Source: MPNP01 sp963668325
GTDB taxonomy: Bacteria > Pseudomonadota > Alphaproteobacteria > Rhodobacterales > Rhodobacteraceae
Assembly (NCBI GenBank): GCA_963668325.1
Contig: OY764222.1
Span: 558,001-622,000 of the forward strand
Direction of reading: 5' to 3'
Length of the DNA: 64,000 bases
Positions 54,206 to 63,158 of the stretch are shown here, piece after piece. The notes under the pieces are model-generated. The model searched no databases. It was not told the origin of the DNA and was given only the letters and a program-made list of their open reading frames with translations. Numbering within the stretch: position 1 is the first letter of the stretch; each line of letters begins with the position of its first letter. Position numbers and translations under genes: made by a program.

Positions 54206-54344
54206 GAAATTTCCTTTTCCGAGTATTTTAGTCGGAATATAAATTGTGCTATATTTCTTTCCGTGTCAAGAAAAATTATCCGAGAATTTATGCCCGTCTG
54301 TACAGTATGTTACTGCAACAATTCTGATGTAATAATTTTCGGTA

Positions 54345-55283
54345 TTACTGGATATCTTCAAGTTTTGAGATAAGTTCCGGTACGGCCTGGAATAGGTCAG
54401 CTACCACACCATAATCGGCCACCTGGAAAATCGGGGCATCCTCATCCTTGTTGATCGCAACAATTATTTTGGAATCCTTCATGCCGGCAAGATGCTGAAT
54501 GGCACCGGAAATCCCTACCGCAATGTAGAGGTTGGGAGCAACAACCTTGCCAGTTTGCCCTACTTGCCAATCATTTGGAGCATAGCCTGAATCAACGGCT
54601 GCTCGTGAAGCACCAACAGCAGCTCCTAGGGTATCAGCAAGTTTGGAGATCAACTCGAAATCCTCGACTGAACCAACGCCCCGGCCACCGGAAACAACAA
54701 TACCTGCCGAGGTGAGTTCAGGTCGATCAGAGGAAGCAACCCGATCTTCAACCCATTCACTGATATCATTCGCTATATCCTGGCTCAACTCCTCAATCGG
54801 GGCAGAATTACCTTCTTCAGCAGCTTGGTAAGCAGCAGTTCGGACGGTGATCACTTTTTTTGGATCCCTTGATTTGACCGTTTGGACAGCATTCCCGGCA
54901 TAGATCGGTCGTTCAAAGGTGTCAGCAGAGATGATGCCAGAAATATCCGAGATCATCATGCAGTCAAGTAAAGCTGCGGCTCTGGGCAAGATGTTCTGAG
55001 CATAGGTTGATGCAGGACCTACGATATGATCATAACCCTCAGAAAGGTTGACGATCAAATCAGCCAGGGGTTCTGCCAGCCCATTTCCCAAAGAAGGGTT
55101 TTCAACCTTGATTATTTTGGTGACACCTTGCAATTGGCTGGCCTGTTCGGCTGCAGGAGAACAGGATTCTGATGCACATAATACGGTTACTTCTCCTAGA
55201 TCCTGAGCTGCTGCCAGAGTTTTTGCTGTCAGGTCCTGGGCCAGATCCGAACCATTCAATTCGGCTAACAGTAAGACTGCCAT
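54345..55283 (-). CDS. etfA: Electron transfer flavoprotein, alpha subunit
   Basis: 312 aa. FAD-binding domain with SGGRGVGSVEDFELI and the signature GISGAIQHLAGMKDSKIIVAINKDEDAPIFQVADYGVVADLF. It shuttles electrons from acyl-CoA dehydrogenases to ETF-ubiquinone oxidoreductase. Directly follows etfB on the minus strand with no gap. Confidence 0.96.
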   Translation of the reverse strand: MAVLLLAELNGSDLAQDLTAKTLAAAQDLGEVTVLCASESCSPAAEQASQLQGVTKIIKVENPSLGNGLAEPLADLIVNLSEGYDHIVGPASTYAQNILPRAAALLDCMMISDISGIISADTFERPIYAGNAVQTVKSRDPKKVITVRTAAYQAAEEGNSAPIEELSQDIANDISEWVEDRVASSDRPELTSAGIVVSGGRGVGSVEDFELISKLADTLGAAVGASRAAVDSGYAPNDWQVGQTGKVVAPNLYIAVGISGAIQHLAGMKDSKIIVAINKDEDAPIFQVADYGVVADLFQAVPELISKLEDIQ

Positions 55284-56045
55284 TTAGATCACCTCCGCTT
55301 CATTTTGTAACTTATCCACGAGATCCCCCACCGAAGGAAGGATTTCACCGGCCTTCCTGGTTGGAGGTTCAACTGTCCTGATTATTTCCAACCGAGGGCT
55401 GATATCAACTCCATAATCTTCGGGTGTTTTCGTATCAAATGGTTTCCTCTTGGCTCTTTGAATGTTTGGCAGGGAAGGATATCTGGGTTCGTTCATTCTT
55501 AGATCAACCGTGACAATCCCTGGCAGTTGCATCTTGACGACCTGCAAACCGCCATCCACCTCACGAACGGCCACAGCTTCTCCCCCCTCAACCTTAAGTT
55601 CCGAGGAAAAGGTTGCCTGTGGATAGCCAAGCAGTGCTGCCAACATCTGCCCAGTTGCATTCATATCATTGTCAATGGCTTGTTTTCCCATTAAAACCAA
55701 CCCGGGCTTTTCCTCTTCAACGACCGCCTTCAGAAGTTTCGCTACAGCCAGGGGTTCGATATCTATATGAGGATCATCAGCGGCGTGGATCAATATGGCT
55801 CGATCTGCACCCACGGCCAAGGCTGATCGAAGAATTTGCTGGGCTTTGGGAATGCCAATGGATACTGCAATAACTTCCTCAGCCTTACCAGCTTCCCGGA
55901 GGCGAATAGCTTCTTCCACTGCAATTTCATCAAAAGGATTCATGGACATCTTGACATTGGCCAGGTCAACTCCCGAACCATCGGTTTGGACCCGAACCTT
56001 GACATTGTAATCAATCACTCTTTTGACCGGAACAAGAACCTTCAT
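55284..56045 (-). CDS. etfB: Electron transfer flavoprotein, beta subunit
   Basis: 253 aa. MKVLVPVKRVIDYNVKVRV start, SMNPFDEIAVEEAIRLRE and the AMP-binding GKQAIDNDMNATGQMLAALLGYPQ motif. Forms the heterodimer with EtfA. Ninety bases after the adenosyltransferase stop; the neighbourhood (cobalamin adenosyltransferase, twin-TM, etfBA, 3-hydroxybutyryl-CoA dehydrogenase) is common in alphaproteobacteria. Confidence 0.96.
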   Translation of the reverse strand: MKVLVPVKRVIDYNVKVRVQTDGSGVDLANVKMSMNPFDEIAVEEAIRLREAGKAEEVIAVSIGIPKAQQILRSALAVGADRAILIHAADDPHIDIEPLAVAKLLKAVVEEEKPGLVLMGKQAIDNDMNATGQMLAALLGYPQATFSSELKVEGGEAVAVREVDGGLQVVKMQLPGIVTVDLRMNEPRYPSLPNIQRAKRKPFDTKTPEDYGVDISPRLEIIRTVEPPTRKAGEILPSVGDLVDKLQNEAEVI

Positions 56046-56134
56046 TTACAATCCTTTCAAAAAGGGAATCTTCAATTGATTTCTCTCGAAGATTCCCAAT
56101 TATGTAAAAAAATCTGATTTTACAGATTCATAGG

Positions 56135-56710
56135 CTAATTTTTTCTGCTCGCACCAGGAATCCATAAGATATCATCCTTGCCATTGTTGTTCGATACTCT
56201 CGCCATGACAAAAAACCAGTCCGAAAGCCGATTAAGGTATTTTATGGCAGCAGGATTAATGGCTTCATCACCAGCAATACCGACCGTTAACCTTTCGGCT
56301 CTCCTTGTAACTGTTCGACACTGGTGAAGATAACTTGCCAGGAGAGTGCCTCCAGGTAGAACAAAACTCCTTAATGGGGTCAATTCCTTATTGACTTTGT
56401 CAATTTCCTTTTCCAAACGATCCACCTGATTATCTACCATGCGGAGAGGGGGGTATTCAGTATTTTCAGGCTTGGTCTCTGGTACACATAAATCAGCTCC
56501 CAAATCAAACAGATCGTTTTGAATTGCCCTTAACTGATCTTTGAGGGGTCCGTTTGCCTGGAACACTGCCAGTCCGACGATAGAATTCAACTCATCAACA
56601 GTACCGTATGCTTCAACCCTGGCTGAGGTTTTGGAAACTCTTGAGCCATCCCCCAGGGCTGTTTTACCCTTGTCGCCAGTTTTGGTATAGATTTTGTTAA
56701 TTACAACCAT
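56135..56710 (-). CDS. Cob(I)alamin adenosyltransferase, PduO type
   Basis: 191 aa. Family motifs TKTGDKGKTALGDGSRVSKTSARVEAYGTVDELNS, RRAERL and LNRLSDWFFVMARVSN. It makes adenosylcobalamin, the cofactor of enzymes such as methylmalonyl-CoA mutase. Adjacent to the twin-TM gene and etfBA. Confidence 0.93.
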   Translation of the reverse strand: MVVINKIYTKTGDKGKTALGDGSRVSKTSARVEAYGTVDELNSIVGLAVFQANGPLKDQLRAIQNDLFDLGADLCVPETKPENTEYPPLRMVDNQVDRLEKEIDKVNKELTPLRSFVLPGGTLLASYLHQCRTVTRRAERLTVGIAGDEAINPAAIKYLNRLSDWFFVMARVSNNNGKDDILWIPGASRKN

Positions 56711-56717
56711 AAGTTCT

Positions 56718-56906
56718 TCAATTGTCGTCCAGCATTACAAACAGAATAATCAAGATAACGGCTACCGCCTGGGACAAAACCCTCAAACGCATCAATTTAT
56801 TGGCATGCTTGCGGTTAAATTCTGTATCTGCAGCAAAACCGATGATTCCGACCAGCAGTACGATAAGTACAAATAATAGGGCCGCACCGATGATTATACC
56901 TTTCAT
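56718..56906 (-). CDS. Twin transmembrane helix small protein (HIG1-like)
   Basis: 62 aa with two hydrophobic helices (about 4-24 and 44-60) flanking a polar loop with FNRKHANKLMRLRVLSQ, the HIG1-like pattern. Its partner gene in alphaproteobacteria is typically the cobalamin adenosyltransferase, seven bases downstream here. Related eukaryotic proteins associate with respiratory complexes; bacterial function is unknown. Confidence 0.8.
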   Translation of the reverse strand: MKGIIIGAALLFVLIVLLVGIIGFAADTEFNRKHANKLMRLRVLSQAVAVILIILFVMLDDN

Positions 56907-56914
56907 CTTATCCT

Positions 56915-57751
56915 CTAAAATTGTCTGGCCAAGATCGAGTCAACTGCATTGGTGGGAAGTACCCGCTTTAGAAATGCCATAAAATGAGTTGGGAAGGTAA
57001 CGCGGTATTTTGCTTTGGGCCTATTTGCTTCAAGGGCATGAATTAGAACTTTGGTTACCGCAGAAGCTGGTAACTCAAAAGCATCCTTTTTTCCGGTTTC
57101 CTGATACAATCTTGGAATAAGACGGGTTCGGTAATCCTCGGCCAAGGGAGAAGATTCCCAATCGATCCATTTTTCAAAATGCGGGCGGGTATTGATCCTG
57201 ATTCTCGTGCTGATCGGTCCGGGCTGAATAAGGGATAGGTGGATTCCAGAGGTTCTCAGCTCAATCCTCAAGGTCTCGGATATACCCTCGAGAGCAAATT
57301 TGGTGGAATTATAAGCCCCTCGCCATGGTAATCCGGTAAATCCCAAAATCGAAGAATTTTGGACAATTCTACCAAAGCCCTGTTTTCTCATAACCGGTAT
57401 AACGAGCCTGGTCAGTTCATGGTAGCCAAAAAAGTTGACTTCAAAGATATCCCTGAGGGCTTCTACCGGGATATCTTCGACGGCTGCCATTTGCCCATGG
57501 GCACCATTATTGAATAAAGCGAAAAGTGAATTGCCGGTTCTTGACATGGCTTCATCAAAACCTGACCTGATGCTTGTCGGGCTGGAATAATCCAAAACAA
57601 AGCTTTCAAGCCCCATTTCCTGCAACCGGTCACAGTCTTTTTCCTGCCGACAGGTGGCCAGTACTCGCCACCCTCGCTTGAATAGAGTCATGGCACTATC
57701 AAATCCGATCCCCGATGAGCATCCTGTAATGAGAACGGTCCTTTTTTCCAT
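56915..57751 (-). CDS. Short-chain dehydrogenase/reductase
   Basis: 278 aa. Rossmann TGCSSGIGFDSAM near the N terminus, catalytic Ser in VQNSSILGFTG and YNSTKFAL (YxxxK). The C-terminal extension is about 30 residues longer than the basic SDR. Cofactor and substrate unknown. Nine bases before the twin-TM gene, therefore possibly the first gene of the cobalamin adenosyltransferase-etf unit. Confidence 0.88.
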   Translation of the reverse strand: MEKRTVLITGCSSGIGFDSAMTLFKRGWRVLATCRQEKDCDRLQEMGLESFVLDYSSPTSIRSGFDEAMSRTGNSLFALFNNGAHGQMAAVEDIPVEALRDIFEVNFFGYHELTRLVIPVMRKQGFGRIVQNSSILGFTGLPWRGAYNSTKFALEGISETLRIELRTSGIHLSLIQPGPISTRIRINTRPHFEKWIDWESSPLAEDYRTRLIPRLYQETGKKDAFELPASAVTKVLIHALEANRPKAKYRVTFPTHFMAFLKRVLPTNAVDSILARQF

Positions 57752-58095
57752 ATATTCCTATCGTAGCCTTGTAAATTCAATCCTGATGATAATGTATCTG
57801 ATCAGGTATCAATCAATTACTCCCATGTGATTTTAATGACCTTTTTGGTTTTTTTCCCGTTGTTCCAGATAAAGTAAGCAGTGGAATGGAAGATTTGAAC
57901 CACAAGCTATAAGCCTTTAACTGGAAAAATTCTCAAATATTTCGAAAATCAGTAAGATTTTATCCCAAAGAATTTAAACCTTTGGCTTTTCAGAAAGTAA
58001 CTTCCGATTAAAAAAGTGATGTTAAAACAAAGTTGATTTAGAATTTTGGGATTATACCTTAAGTTGACAGTGGTTTGGTTAGAAACAGGAATATT
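57752..58095. other. Divergent intergenic region, SDR and 3-hydroxybutyryl-CoA dehydrogenase
   Basis: About 340 bases between divergent genes. It should hold both promoters. No distinct operator, repeat or RNA was seen. Confidence 0.35.
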
Positions 58096-58971
58096 ATGAA
58101 AATCAATCAAGTCGGAGTTGTTGGTGCCGGTCAAATGGGTAATGGTATTGCCCATGTCTTTGCGTTGGCTGGCTACCAGGTCATGCTCCATGATACTTCT
58201 TTTGAAGCTGCATTTACGGGCTTTCAAAGTATCGAAAAAAATATGAACAAACTTATTGACCTGGAGAAACTAACCATTGAGGAGAAAAAGGAAGCGCTTG
58301 GTCGAATCAACATCAAAAGAAGACTGCCAGAACTTGGTCAATCAGATTTAATCATTGAATGCGCTGTTGAAAACGAAGAAGTTAAGAACAGTATTTTTGA
58401 AGAGCTTCAAAATTACCTGGGTGATGAAACCCTACTGACGACCAATACCTCCTCCATTTCAATTACTCGCCTGGGAGCCAAGACTGACAGACCTGAAAGG
58501 TTTATGGGGTTTCATTTCATGAATCCGGTTCCGCAGATGAAACTGGTGGAGTTGGTTCGCGGAATTGCTACCGGAGATATGATCTATGCTGAATTAAAGA
58601 AGGTGGTAAAAACCTTGGGTAAGACCCATACCTCCTCGGAGGACTTTCCGGGGTTTATTGTCAACCGTATACTCATGCCCATGATTAACGAGGCCATCTA
58701 TGCCTTGTATGAAGGTGTTGGGAACGTCGAATCAATCGATAAATCGATGAAACTGGGAGCGAACCATCCAATGGGACCATTGGAACTTGCTGATTTTATC
58801 GGCTTGGATACTTGCCAGGCCATTATGGAAGTTCTGCACAATGGTTTGGGTGATACAAAATATCTACCCTGCCCATTGTTGAAAAAATATGTGGAGGCAA
58901 ATTGGTTGGGCAAGAAGAAGATGCGGGGTTTTTACGATTATCACTTTGATCCCCCTCAACCAACCCGCTGA
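58096..58971 (+). CDS. 3-hydroxybutyryl-CoA dehydrogenase
   Basis: About 291 aa from the ATG at 58096, with GGAA six bases upstream. NAD-binding GAGQMGNGIAHVFALAG, catalytic Glu in ECAVENEEVK and His in FMGFHFMNPVPQMKLVELVRG, then the C-terminal NRILMPMINEAIYALYEGVG dimer domain. Oxidises 3-hydroxyacyl-CoA in butanoate or fatty-acid degradation. Near etfBA, as in many alphaproteobacteria. Confidence 0.93.
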   Translation: MKINQVGVVGAGQMGNGIAHVFALAGYQVMLHDTSFEAAFTGFQSIEKNMNKLIDLEKLTIEEKKEALGRINIKRRLPELGQSDLIIECAVENEEVKNSIFEELQNYLGDETLLTTNTSSISITRLGAKTDRPERFMGFHFMNPVPQMKLVELVRGIATGDMIYAELKKVVKTLGKTHTSSEDFPGFIVNRILMPMINEAIYALYEGVGNVESIDKSMKLGANHPMGPLELADFIGLDTCQAIMEVLHNGLGDTKYLPCPLLKKYVEANWLGKKKMRGFYDYHFDPPQPTR

Positions 58972-59005
58972 TGAAAGGGGTTCCCCAAGCTACGATATCC
59001 ATAAA

Positions 59006-59947
59006 TTAAGTAGCCTCATTTTCATTTGAATTCCCCAAAGCCAACGTTCTTGCTCGCAACCAACTCATAAATTCTTCCGTTGTTCCCTTAAAATTGTCTA
59101 CCTCTTCCCTTTCAATTACGTCACCGATGATGGGATTCTGGGACTTCTTCATCGAATGGGCAATTTCATGCAGAAGGAGGGACTGCCTTAGGGTGGGTGA
59201 AATCAAATTGGCCCAATGGTACAAGCGGCTGTTTTCTCCAGGGAAATAAACTGGTACGATACGAGCGTTGCTTCGCCGAATTAATTTAGCCGTGAATGGA
59301 TTCCAGGTTGCTTCAAGCGAAGGGGCGAACCAACTGGGTGCGGAAGCCACCTGACCGGCAGGAAATAGTACAAGGACACCGCCAGCTGCCAAGTGGTCCA
59401 TTGCCGCCTTGCGCATGGCAATATTTTGCTTGAGCGAATTTTCAACATGAGGAAAGGCAACAGGGAGCAGGTGATCCTGTATCTCTGGGATGGTGTTGAG
59501 TAATTCCCTGGTAAGGATTTTAAAATCATCCCTTACCCGCTCACAGAATTCAGCCAGAATCAGCCCGTCAACCAATCCATGCGGATGATTGGCAACGAGG
59601 ATTATCGGGCCAGTCTTGGGAATTTTCTTGATTTGCTCCATTGGAGTAAGAAGCTCAATTTTCAATAACTCCAAGGCTTTGCTGAAAAAGGTCTGGTTGG
59701 GAAACCGGCCGGTACTCTCATAGATCCTGATCAGCCTAATCAGGGTTAGTTTGCCGGTCAACCATTCAATTGTCCTGATTATGGCTCCTCGGTACGACCC
59801 AGGGAATGTATTACCATAAGATAATTGTTTGCTTTTGTATGGCTGATAATTGGGATCATCGGTAAAGGGTTTTTCATAACCTTCAGGAAATCCGGTGAGA
59901 TCAGAAACAACTACAGGGGATTCCTCCTGCCGATCATGATTCCTCAT
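59006..59947 (-). CDS. Lysophospholipid acyltransferase family protein (PlsC-like)
   Basis: About 314 aa from the ATG at 59947, which has GGAAAGG upstream. The acyltransferase motif reads VANHPHGLVDG, with FPAGQ later in the chain (ALVLFPAGQVASAPSW), fitting the HxxxxD and glycerol-phosphate-binding blocks. Its start overlaps the HPr stop by 14 bases. Probably acylates a lipid precursor; no membrane helix is obvious. Confidence 0.8.
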   Translation of the reverse strand: MRNHDRQEESPVVVSDLTGFPEGYEKPFTDDPNYQPYKSKQLSYGNTFPGSYRGAIIRTIEWLTGKLTLIRLIRIYESTGRFPNQTFFSKALELLKIELLTPMEQIKKIPKTGPIILVANHPHGLVDGLILAEFCERVRDDFKILTRELLNTIPEIQDHLLPVAFPHVENSLKQNIAMRKAAMDHLAAGGVLVLFPAGQVASAPSWFAPSLEATWNPFTAKLIRRSNARIVPVYFPGENSRLYHWANLISPTLRQSLLLHEIAHSMKKSQNPIIGDVIEREEVDNFKGTTEEFMSWLRARTLALGNSNENEAT

Positions 59948-60206
59948 AAAACCTTTCCGCAACCAAAGTTTCCAATGCCAACTTCAGTTCCTCTTCATCA
60001 TCTCCAAAGATTTCCAGAGTGATGATCGAACCCTTGGAAGCCGCCAAAGTCAATAACCCCATTATAGAATCTCCTGCTACTGTCAAGCCATCAAAGGAAA
60101 CTTCAACTTCAGATTTATGTTGTTCAACAATTTCTACAAATTTTGCAGAAGCTCTGGCATGTAGCCCTTTTTCATTGATTATTTCGAGGTCACATTTAAT
60201 GGCCAT
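59934..60206 (-). CDS. HPr-family phosphocarrier protein
   Basis: About 90 aa from the ATG at 60206 (AGGTG upstream). Phospho-His16 in GLHARASAKFVE and Ser47 in GDSIMGLL, the regulatory phosphorylation site of HPr kinase. It would receive phosphate from EI (not in this window) and be controlled by the adjacent HprK. Starts four bases after the EIIA stop. Confidence 0.93.
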   Translation of the reverse strand: MAIKCDLEIINEKGLHARASAKFVEIVEQHKSEVEVSFDGLTVAGDSIMGLLTLAASKGSIITLEIFGDDEEELKLALETLVAERFYEES

Positions 60207-60210
60207 TACA

Positions 60211-60597
60211 TCACCTTTCCTCAAAAATTCTGATATGCTGACGGCCAGCTTCAAAAGCAAGTTTGGTGGCTTCGGCAAGACTTTTGTTTCTTGATTTTAC
60301 AAGCTTTATCAACATCGGGAGATTTGCCCCGGTTAGGATAGTGCCAGGTGTTTTTCGACAGGCACAAACAGTTAGGTTAGATGGCGAACTGCCATAAATG
60401 TCGGTTAGAATAACGACACCTTCACCCTGATCTACCTCGCAGATTGCGGTACAGATTTCAGTTTCTTTTTCCGTCCGGTCATAACCATCATCCATGGTAA
60501 TTGCTGTCAGGTTTTGCTGTTTACCCAGGATCTGTTCGAGGCAACCACATAGTTCGAGTGCAAAATTACCATTTGCAACTATCACTATACCTATCAC
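60211..60597 (-). CDS. PTS EIIA, mannose family, phospho-histidine replaced by Asn
   Basis: About 128 aa from the GTG at 60597, which has GGGAG nine bases upstream; a TTG at 60606 is too close to that site. The mannose-type EIIA normally starts MIGIVIVTHG, where the His accepts phosphate. Here the block reads MIGIVIVANGNFA: Asn9 (codon AAT) replaces His. The rest, including VVILTDIYGSSPSN and NLPMLIKL, is intact. It probably cannot be phosphorylated in the usual way and may act as a pure binding or sensory partner. Confidence 0.88.
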   Translation of the reverse strand: MIGIVIVANGNFALELCGCLEQILGKQQNLTAITMDDGYDRTEKETEICTAICEVDQGEGVVILTDIYGSSPSNLTVCACRKTPGTILTGANLPMLIKLVKSRNKSLAEATKLAFEAGRQHIRIFEER

Positions 60598-60697
60598 TTG
60601 GAACAACTCCCTTTAAGTCTTCCAAGGAGTACTTGTGATGTGTAATTCACTTCAGCCATAAACTTAAGGACTAATAAACCATGATTAGATATCGGTT

Positions 60698-61132
60698 CTA
60701 GTGGATACGTTCCCCGGCGAACAAAACATATAATGCCTTGGCAATGAACTTGTTGCCTTTAGCATAAATACAAGGAAATTTGTGATTTAACAGCTTATAG
60801 GTACGAAATGGAGGCAAGCGTTTGGTTTCCTCTTTAGAAAGGTCAACTACGGTAGACAGTTTAACACACTTCTGCCAAGTGATCTTCATAATTCCTACAA
60901 ATCTAGCTTCGATCAAGCCGGCGTTGTTTTGCAAGGGGTTCAGATACAAACCATCGGGCTTTTCAACCAAGACGGTTTGATCGTCTGCTATAAGTGTTGC
61001 TCCAAGTGATAACATTTCGATGGCTAGAGTACTTTTGCCGGAACCTGAGGGACCAATTATAAGAACTCCCTTATTCTTCAAGGCAATCGCTGAAGCATTC
61101 AGAATTATTTCCTTGCCAGCAGTTTTATTCAT
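60698..61132 (-). CDS. hprK: HPr kinase/phosphorylase, short alphaproteobacterial form
   Basis: 144 aa, only the catalytic domain without the N-terminal domain of Gram-positive HprK. Walker A GPSGSGKS (27-34), LIADDQ (Asp pair) and the signature region GLIEARFVGIMKI; the usual RGxGI is RFVGI here, with Phe78 where Gly is expected. It would phosphorylate Ser47 of the adjacent HPr. It begins four bases after the aldolase gene stop, in the order aldolase-hprK-EIIA-HPr. Confidence 0.88.
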   Translation of the reverse strand: MNKTAGKEIILNASAIALKNKGVLIIGPSGSGKSTLAIEMLSLGATLIADDQTVLVEKPDGLYLNPLQNNAGLIEARFVGIMKITWQKCVKLSTVVDLSKEETKRLPPFRTYKLLNHKFPCIYAKGNKFIAKALYVLFAGERIH

Positions 61133-61136
61133 TCAC

Positions 61137-61958
61137 TTAATAGCTGGAAGTTTGATCTTCTGCTTCACTTTCTGCAATAATATTCAAGCCTTTTCGTACC
61201 GCGGTTATATTTTCCTTGGCTGCCCCGGAAATCAACCTGACATCACTGAGCAAGGTAACCAGATCAAACCCCCATTCAATGGCCTTGATTGCATATTCAG
61301 ATGAACCGGTATGGATGCCGGCGATAATACCTTCATCCTTGCAGGCATACATGATATTCTTGATGCATTCGACCATTTCCGGCTCAGTTCGGTCCAATCC
61401 AGGAGGTAAAGCACCGTCGGTAACGCCCAAGGTCAGGTCAGCAGGACCGATGTAAACACCATTAATACCAGGGGTTGTTACAATTTCTCGAAGGTTGCTA
61501 TAGGCTTCCTTGGTCTCAATCATGGCGAAGCAGGTAACTTGGTCGTTTGCTTCCTTAAAATAATTGTCACCAGCTGCAAAAAGTGCTCTGGTGGGGCCAA
61601 AACTTCGAGTCCCTAATGGTGGATAGCGAACATAGGATACGAGTTCCTCAGCCTGGGCACGATTGTTGATCATTGGACAAATGATACCGTAGGCTCCGGC
61701 GTCCAGGGTTTTCATGATGATGCCTGGTTCCAACCAGGGTACTCTAGCCATTGGGGTTACGTTACTAGCCCGCATGGCCTGGAACATCCTGACAGCATCA
61801 GTATAATCAACTACCCCATGCTGCATGTCAACGGTGATACTGTCATATCCCTGGGAGGCAAGAATTTCAGCAACAAATGGATTGGCTATTGAACACCAAG
61901 TATTCAGGATAGGTCTTTTTTCTTCAAAGGCCTTTTTTACTCTATTTTTTATCATCAA
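61137..61958 (-). CDS. HpcH/HpaI-family aldolase
   Basis: 273 aa, class II pyruvate-dependent aldolase. The segment VDMQHGVVDYTDA carries the catalytic His, and the YPPLGTRSFGPTRA and AMIETKEAYSNL (metal-binding Glu) segments and VYIGPADLTLG (Asp) follow. Such enzymes cleave 2-keto-3-deoxy acids. It heads the PTS gene cluster and could tie carbon status to PTS control. Confidence 0.88.
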   Translation of the reverse strand: MMIKNRVKKAFEEKRPILNTWCSIANPFVAEILASQGYDSITVDMQHGVVDYTDAVRMFQAMRASNVTPMARVPWLEPGIIMKTLDAGAYGIICPMINNRAQAEELVSYVRYPPLGTRSFGPTRALFAAGDNYFKEANDQVTCFAMIETKEAYSNLREIVTTPGINGVYIGPADLTLGVTDGALPPGLDRTEPEMVECIKNIMYACKDEGIIAGIHTGSSEYAIKAIEWGFDLVTLLSDVRLISGAAKENITAVRKGLNIIAESEAEDQTSSY

Positions 61959-62183
61959 TTTTCCGGTTCCTTTTGAGTACTGAACAATAATTCAAGATTG
62001 GACGGTTATTTTTGCAGCCGAGTTTTGAAACTAGATTTTGTGAGCAGATTTTCAAGGCAAGGCCTTGCCTGTATAAGTTGGTGATTGAATTATCTATGGG
62101 ATAAAATCTACATATTTCATACATCCACAGAATAGGGGGATAGGACAATGGCCAATCTTGTGGTAATGAATGAACCAGATTTG

Positions 62184-63131
62184 CTATTGCTGCCTTGGCC
62201 TCAATGGCAGAGACCTGATGGTGATAACAATTCCTGCCCCAACAATCATGGCGATGCCAACCATGCCCCAAGCATCGGGAATTTGAGACCAGATAACCCA
62301 GCCCCAAAATCCCGCAAAGATCAAAAAACTGTACTCGAATATTGTTACAAAAGTAGGTTCGGCTACTTGGTAACCTTTAACCAGTCCAGCTACGGCAATG
62401 ATTGAGCCGGAAGCTTGAATGACGGTCCAAAAAATAAATTCGGAAGTTAAGGGTTGCCAACCTGTCAAAAAAAATGGAGCCGGCTGTATCGTTTCAGGTG
62501 AGAGATCCAGGTAGGTAAGTATAACCGAACCTAGCAGCCCAAAAACTCCAATCATGGCAAAAAAGCCCAACAATACCACGGAGGTTTTCTCGTCAGCACA
62601 ATAATGTCGGGTAAGAATCTGTCCCAAAGCGTATAGAGCACCGGCCATCAATGGGAAAAGAGTGATTACACTCAAGTTGCCAAAATCGGGTTTCAGAACC
62701 AATAATACACCGGTAAATCCCAACCCAGCACAAAGGACCCTGAGATATCCAACCTTGGTTTTAAAGAATAGGACTGAGAATGCCAGGATAAATAAAGGTG
62801 AGCTGAAAAGGGAAGCCCCTGCTTCGGCTATAGGCATAAGGGCAAGAGAGCCAAAATAGAGAATCATTGAAGCCGCTATCAACGCGGAACGGATGAAGAC
62901 AATTCCTGGCTTTTGAGGCCAAATACTGTAACCTTTATAGACACAATAGGCAATAATCGCAGTACAGCCAATTGAGGACCTGATGAAATGGAACTGCCAA
63001 ACACTGGCTTCCAGTGCGATAAACCCTACAAAGTTATCAATCAGGCCGATAATAAACATCGAAGGGATTATGAATAGCCCCCCTAGTAGAGTATTGGGGA
63101 TATTCGAAAGGAATCTGGAATTCAATTTCAA
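62184..63131 (-). CDS. EamA/DMT-family transporter
   Basis: 315 aa, ten hydrophobic segments in two EamA repeats, with FIRSSIGCTAIIAY, LFKTKVGYLR-type and FTGVLLVLKPDFG motifs. Probably an exporter of an amino acid or other metabolite. Not related closely by sequence to the EamA protein at 34095. About 225 bases separate it from the aldolase on the same strand. Confidence 0.85.
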   Translation of the reverse strand: MKLNSRFLSNIPNTLLGGLFIIPSMFIIGLIDNFVGFIALEASVWQFHFIRSSIGCTAIIAYCVYKGYSIWPQKPGIVFIRSALIAASMILYFGSLALMPIAEAGASLFSSPLFILAFSVLFFKTKVGYLRVLCAGLGFTGVLLVLKPDFGNLSVITLFPLMAGALYALGQILTRHYCADEKTSVVLLGFFAMIGVFGLLGSVILTYLDLSPETIQPAPFFLTGWQPLTSEFIFWTVIQASGSIIAVAGLVKGYQVAEPTFVTIFEYSFLIFAGFWGWVIWSQIPDAWGMVGIAMIVGAGIVITIRSLPLRPRQQ

Positions 63132-63158
63132 CCTGATTTCATTGCGACCTTAGGAGGG

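Noticed and set aside
57949..58227. 92-codon open frame on the minus strand
   Set aside because: Runs into the 5' part of the well-supported 3-hydroxybutyryl-CoA dehydrogenase gene on the other strand.
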